Positions 60,723 to 64,000 of a DNA stretch of 64,000 nt are shown one piece after another. This stretch comes from Oscillospiraceae bacterium (GTDB taxonomy: Bacteria > Bacillota > Clostridia > Oscillospirales > Ruminococcaceae), in NCBI GenBank assembly GCA_017460835.1, contig JAFUAD010000046.1:62001-126000 (forward strand), given 5' to 3'. The stretch's first letter is position 1. Every line of letters begins with the position of its first letter. Under the pieces are notes generated by a model, which had not been told where the DNA came from, did not search any database, and saw only the letters and a list, made by a program, of their open reading frames with translations. The translations under genes and the position numbers were made by a program.

Positions 60723-61825
60723 CAGAACGATTTTTCAAGGAATACTTAGCCCGGTTCAAGCCGTTCAAGACCTACTGGAACTACGAGGACGGCTGTCTGC
60801 TGCTGGGCTGTCAGAGAATGTTTGAGGCGACGGGGCGCTCGCTCTATGCGGAATTTGTGCTGCGGTATCTCTCGCAGCGCATCGAGCAGAACGGCTCGAT
60901 TCCGACCTACCTGACGGATGCCCACAGCCTTGACAGCTTCAACTGCGGCAAGGTGCTCTTTTTCGCGGCCGATCTGACCAATGAGGACCGTTACCGGAGG
61001 GCTGCGGACTGGATCGCGGAGCAGATTCAGGCTCACCCGCGCACGAAAAGCGGCTTTTGCTGGCATAAGGAGATCTATCCGGAGCAGATCTGGATCGACG
61101 GCGTGTATATGGCCGCGCCGTTCTTTGCACAGTATGCCGGCCGGACGCGCAATGACCGGGTGTATCAGGAGATCGGGCGCTGGTTTGCCTTTGTGAAAAA
61201 GCACATGCGCAATCCCGAAAACGGGCTGTATTATCACGGGCTCGATGAGGCGAGGGCGCAGCGCTGGGCAAACCCGCAGACCGGGCTTTCCCGCTCGCAC
61301 TGGCTGCGCGGGGAGGGCTGGCTGCTGATGGCGCTGACCGATACGCTTGCGCTGCTGCCCGAATCGCAGCATGAGCTGCGTGCGCTGCTCAGCGGCATGC
61401 TGCGGGATGCGGAGGCATCGCTTCGCCCCTTCCGCAATGCGGACGGCTGCTTCCTTCAGGTCATCGACCGGCAGGATGCGGAGGGGAATTATACAGAAAC
61501 CTCCGGCAATCTGATGATCGCGTATGCGTTCATGCGGGGTGCGGAAATGGGGGTTCTCGATGCTGCGGCAGGGCAGTGCGGCGCGCAGATTCTCAATACG
61601 ATCAAATCCGAGAAGCTCATTCAGAGCCCGGACGGCATGCACCTGACCGGCATATGCAGTGCGGCGGGGCTCGGCGGCATCACCGACCGCGACGGGAGCT
61701 GCGCCTATTATCTCTCCGAGCCGGTTGTGTCCGATGACCCGAAGGGGGTCGGCGTGCTGATGCTGGCGGAGGCTGTGCGGCTTCAGGCGGCGCAGCGCCG
61801 GAATCATCAGAAAAATGCGGTATAA
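60719..61825 (+). CDS. GH105 unsaturated rhamnogalacturonyl hydrolase
   Basis: 368 aa, (alpha/alpha)6-barrel hydrolase of the YteR/YesR type: YWNYEDGCLLLGCQRMFEAT, the catalytic Asp in QIWIDGVYMAAPFFAQYA, YYHGLDEARAQRWANPQTG and RSHWLRGEGWLLMAL. It removes the unsaturated galacturonyl residue left by rhamnogalacturonan lyases. No signal peptide, so it acts after import by the SBP-linked transporter. Confidence 0.9.
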   Translation: MTERFFKEYLARFKPFKTYWNYEDGCLLLGCQRMFEATGRSLYAEFVLRYLSQRIEQNGSIPTYLTDAHSLDSFNCGKVLFFAADLTNEDRYRRAADWIAEQIQAHPRTKSGFCWHKEIYPEQIWIDGVYMAAPFFAQYAGRTRNDRVYQEIGRWFAFVKKHMRNPENGLYYHGLDEARAQRWANPQTGLSRSHWLRGEGWLLMALTDTLALLPESQHELRALLSGMLRDAEASLRPFRNADGCFLQVIDRQDAEGNYTETSGNLMIAYAFMRGAEMGVLDAAAGQCGAQILNTIKSEKLIQSPDGMHLTGICSAAGLGGITDRDGSCAYYLSEPVVSDDPKGVGVLMLAEAVRLQAAQRRNHQKNAV

Positions 61826-61832
61826 CGCAGCG

Positions 61833-61871
61833 CACCGGATATGCAGCATTTTGCATACCCGGTGTGTTTTC
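61833..61871 (+). terminator. Intrinsic terminator after GH105
   Basis: CACCGG/CCGGTG and TATGCA/TGCATA form a stem with one mismatched position (61833-61845 with 61852-61864), followed by TGTTTT. Lies between convergent genes. Confidence 0.72.
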
Positions 61872-61885
61872 CTGTGTGTGATTGT

Positions 61886-62599
61886 TTATTTCAGCAGCGG
61901 CAGATTGCATTTCCGGCAGCGGTCAGCCTCGACCGGATTTCGTTTGCCGCAGCTCACGCAGCCCAGATACGGCGCATTTGCCTTGTCGCAGCGCTCATAC
62001 GGAAAATGAAACTGCGGATGACAGCGGAACCGGTCGCCGATATTCAGATAGTGAAATGCGATGACCTGACTGCCGTCGTGTTCGGTGATCTTCTTGCGCT
62101 TGCCCTCGGTCGTCTGCACGACCGTGATGTATTCCGTCACCATGCCGCGGTCATCGGAATTGCCGTGGCGGTAGGTCTCTGAGGTGCGCTTGTCGATGAC
62201 CACAGCCTCATAGGTATTCACGGCGCGCTCTTTGATGAAGCTGAACAGCGCGAACACCAGAAATACGGCGGAAACGATCGCGCCGATCTTCACCGCCTCC
62301 GCCGTCTCCATCTGATCGCTGACCAGACTGTAAATCACGAAGCCGAGCAGCGGCAGCGGGACAATGAAAAACGCGGCGATGCCGGCTGCCTTTCGGTTCT
62401 TTTTGACCGCGGCGAGGATTTCCGGGTGCTGCACTCTGTCAGAGAAGCCGGGCGCGGGGATTCCCTGCCGGACAGCGCCGGTTCCGGCATGGATCTGAGC
62501 AGGGGGCGGCGCATAGCCCGCGGGCGCGAACGGCGTGCCGCAGGTCGGGCAGAACCTTGCGGTTTCTGCGACGGGATTTCTGCAATTCGGACAGTACAT
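61886..62599 (-). CDS. Membrane protein with zinc ribbons at both ends
   Basis: 237 aa. N-terminal zinc ribbon (YCPNCRNPVAETARFCPTC), a Pro/Ala linker, two membrane helices (about residues 75-95 IAAFFIVPLPLLGFVIYSL; about 105-125 IGAIVSAVFLVFALFSFI), a cytosolic beta-rich domain (YEAVVIDKRTSETYRHGNSD) and a second C-terminal ribbon (LGCVSCGKRN, CRKCNLPLL). Function unknown. The ATG at 62599 has AGGTGAT upstream; a longer frame would start in a region with no site. Confidence 0.75.
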   Translation of the reverse strand: MYCPNCRNPVAETARFCPTCGTPFAPAGYAPPPAQIHAGTGAVRQGIPAPGFSDRVQHPEILAAVKKNRKAAGIAAFFIVPLPLLGFVIYSLVSDQMETAEAVKIGAIVSAVFLVFALFSFIKERAVNTYEAVVIDKRTSETYRHGNSDDRGMVTEYITVVQTTEGKRKKITEHDGSQVIAFHYLNIGDRFRCHPQFHFPYERCDKANAPYLGCVSCGKRNPVEADRCRKCNLPLLK

Positions 62600-62722
62600 C
62601 GTATCACCTGCTTTCGCATGAGCTTCTTCCTTGAGTATAGCATATCTCACCGGAAAAAGCAAGGCAATTTTGAAATAAATTTAATGATTCTCCTGCAAGG
62701 GCGATCCGACGCATAAAACGGG

Positions 62723-62747
62723 AATGCCTATTGACAAAATAGGAATT
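62723..62747. promoter_or_regulatory. Inverted repeat over the -35 (possible operator)
   Basis: AATGCCTATT (62723-62732) and AATAGGAATT (62738-62747) are complementary at 9 of 10 positions with a 5-bp spacer. The repeat covers the -35 of the next promoter, where a repressor would block transcription. The cognate regulator is unknown. Confidence 0.5.
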
Positions 62748-62759
62748 GTGTGATATAAT
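62731..62759 (+). promoter_or_regulatory. Consensus sigma-A promoter of the glutamate-cysteine ligase gene
   Basis: -35 TTGACA (62731-62736), 17-bp spacer, -10 TATAAT (62754-62759), perfect match. Leader about 77 nt, no obvious structure. Confidence 0.85.
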
Positions 62760-62842
62760 ACTATATGTTCTATTGATTTACTAGGATATTGACACAGCAA
62801 TGCCGGAACAGAATTGTGTTGGATTCAGCAGGAGGTAACGCT

Positions 62843-64000
62843 ATGAATTCCGAACAGCTCAGTGCAGCGCTGTATGAAAAATACATCTCCCCGACCAAAA
62901 AGCGCCGCGCACCATCCATCGGCATCGAGATTGAAATGCCGGTCGTCAATCTGAACGGGGAGGCTGTCAGTGAGGAAACGATCATCCGGACAGCCGATGC
63001 CTTCCGTGCGCACTTTGGCTTTGAACCCTCGGGCACGGATGCAAACGGCGACGTCAATTCGATGACCGAACCCGAAACGGGCGACAATCTCTCATTCGAC
63101 TGCTCCTATTCCAATCTGGAGCTTTCCTTCGGGAAGGATGACTCGCTGCATGCGCTGCATCAGCGGTTTGTTTCTTATTACCGATGTCTTCAGGATTTGC
63201 TTGCCCCGCACGGCTATACACTGACCGGCATGGGCATCAACCCGAACTACAATATCAACCACAACCAGCCAATCCCGAACGAGCGCTACCGGATGCTGTA
63301 TCACTATCTGCATTCATATTCGGAATACGGCGCGGAGCCGGGCAGACGCTTTCATGAGCGGCCGGATTTCGGCACCTTTACCAGCGCCTCGCAGGTGCAG
63401 CTTGATGCCGAATACGATACGCTGATTGACACGATCAACGTGTTCGGCCTGCTGGAGCCCTATAAGGCACTGCTGTTTGCGAATTCCTATCTGCCGGACT
63501 ATCCGGACTACCTCTGCTCGCGCAATATGCTCTGGGAGCACAGCATGCAGGGGTACAATCCGCACAATATCGGCATGTTCGCGCAGCCGCTCCGCTCGGT
63601 TGACGAGCTGCTCGAATACATCAAGTCGCAGTCGGTTTACTGCACGATGCGCGACGGGAAATATGTCAATTTCAAGCCGGTCGCGGTGCGCGATTACTTC
63701 ACGCGCAGCGAGATCAGCGGGGAATACTTCGACGGCAAGACATACCGCAGCATCCGGTTCGCGCCGGAGCGCGGCGATCTGCAATACCTGCGCACCTTCA
63801 AATTCGAGGATCTGACCTACCGCGGGACGATCGAATACCGCAGCTCCTGCTGCCAGCCGATCCGCGATGTCATGACCGTTGCGGCATTCCATACCGGGCT
63901 CAGCACGCAGCTTCCGGCGCTCCGCGAGCTGCTGGAGCACGACACCGTGATCTACGGCCACGGATACAGTGCCGACGAATTGCAGCATATGCTCTCGCTG
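62843..64000 (+). CDS. Glutamate-cysteine ligase family protein, 3' end outside the window
   Basis: 386 residues visible. ATG at 62843 with AGGAGG upstream. N-terminal SIGIEIEMPVVNLNGEAVSE and SNLELSFG match the GCS2/GshA ATP-grasp-like ligase superfamily (the EIE carboxylates bind Mg-ATP); FTSASQVQLD and YRGTIEYRSSCCQPIRD are further conserved-looking blocks. The likely reaction is gamma-glutamyl-cysteine formation, but carboxylate-amine ligases with other amines share the fold. Frame is open to the right edge. Confidence 0.8.
   Translation, partial: MNSEQLSAALYEKYISPTKKRRAPSIGIEIEMPVVNLNGEAVSEETIIRTADAFRAHFGFEPSGTDANGDVNSMTEPETGDNLSFDCSYSNLELSFGKDDSLHALHQRFVSYYRCLQDLLAPHGYTLTGMGINPNYNINHNQPIPNERYRMLYHYLHSYSEYGAEPGRRFHERPDFGTFTSASQVQLDAEYDTLIDTINVFGLLEPYKALLFANSYLPDYPDYLCSRNMLWEHSMQGYNPHNIGMFAQPLRSVDELLEYIKSQSVYCTMRDGKYVNFKPVAVRDYFTRSEISGEYFDGKTYRSIRFAPERGDLQYLRTFKFEDLTYRGTIEYRSSCCQPIRDVMTVAAFHTGLSTQLPALRELLEHDTVIYGHGYSADELQHMLSL

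Overview
The window looks like chromosomal DNA from an anaerobic, spore-forming, plant-fibre-degrading Firmicute of the Ruminococcus type (Oscillospiraceae). Three secreted proteins end in type I dockerins, one of them a GH5 cellulase. There is a complete spoIIIAA-AH set, an [FeFe]-hydrogenase maturase (hydF), indolepyruvate:ferredoxin oxidoreductase, and an F-type ATP synthase whose c subunit carries Na+-site residues. The DNA is GC-rich (roughly 55-60% by eye). I saw no tRNA, rRNA, CRISPR array, transposase or phage gene. Species is not resolvable from the window.

Layout. 1-6366 (minus): asp23-nusB-Kae1-like-xseA-xseB-dxs-tlyA-nadK, tightly coupled by ATGA overlaps, one promoter; nadK runs off the left edge. 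6407-11189 (minus): the spoIIIA operon. 11253-11870: a monocistronic zinc-ribbon gene with its own promoter and terminator. 11951-21071 (minus): a long co-directional series of pncB, GH-A-type glycosidase, HAD phosphatase, iorA, iorB, paaK, lipoprotein, ACT protein. 21121-26829 (plus): ahcY, coiled-coil protein, pnp, membrane protein, unknown protein, mtaD, which together could run SAH or MTA salvage. 26878-33751 (plus): dockerin glycosidase, diguanylate cyclase, permuted GH3. 33847-36378 (plus): a TerD-like stress protein followed by an apparent structured noncoding RNA. 36604-38477 (minus): DUF218 lipoprotein and PHP phosphoesterase. 38541-39746: dockerin protein. 39820-43030 (minus): PqqD / HprK-like / S26 peptidase / ABC exporter cluster. 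43183-44053: thiD. 44109-45793 (minus): mgtE with a leader ORF and attenuator. 45820-48463 (minus): Spo0A-C-like protein, secreted protein, anti-sigma and ECF sigma genes. 48497-55552 (plus): a ~60-nt promoter-terminator unit, then atpI-B-E-F-H-A-G-D-C. 55583-64000: membrane protein, GH5-dockerin cellulase, hydF, solute-binding lipoprotein plus GH105 hydrolase, zinc-ribbon membrane protein (minus) and a 3'-truncated glutamate-cysteine ligase.

The most unusual content is non-protein. (1) A ~390-nt RNA unit at 35990-36378 has consensus promoter and terminator signals; by hand it folds into three tandem modules, each an outer stem enclosing interleaved helices (a pseudoknot), with the same UUCCUUUU-type tract directly after the first pseudoknot strand. 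(2) mgtE has a consensus promoter, a 34-codon leader ORF with a strong ribosome-binding site, and an intrinsic terminator before the gene, which suggests translation-coupled attenuation rather than an obvious M-box. (3) A promoter and terminator about 60 nt apart lie upstream of the ATP synthase operon. Among proteins, the PqqD/HprK-like/peptidase/ABC set looks like an unassigned peptide-modification system.
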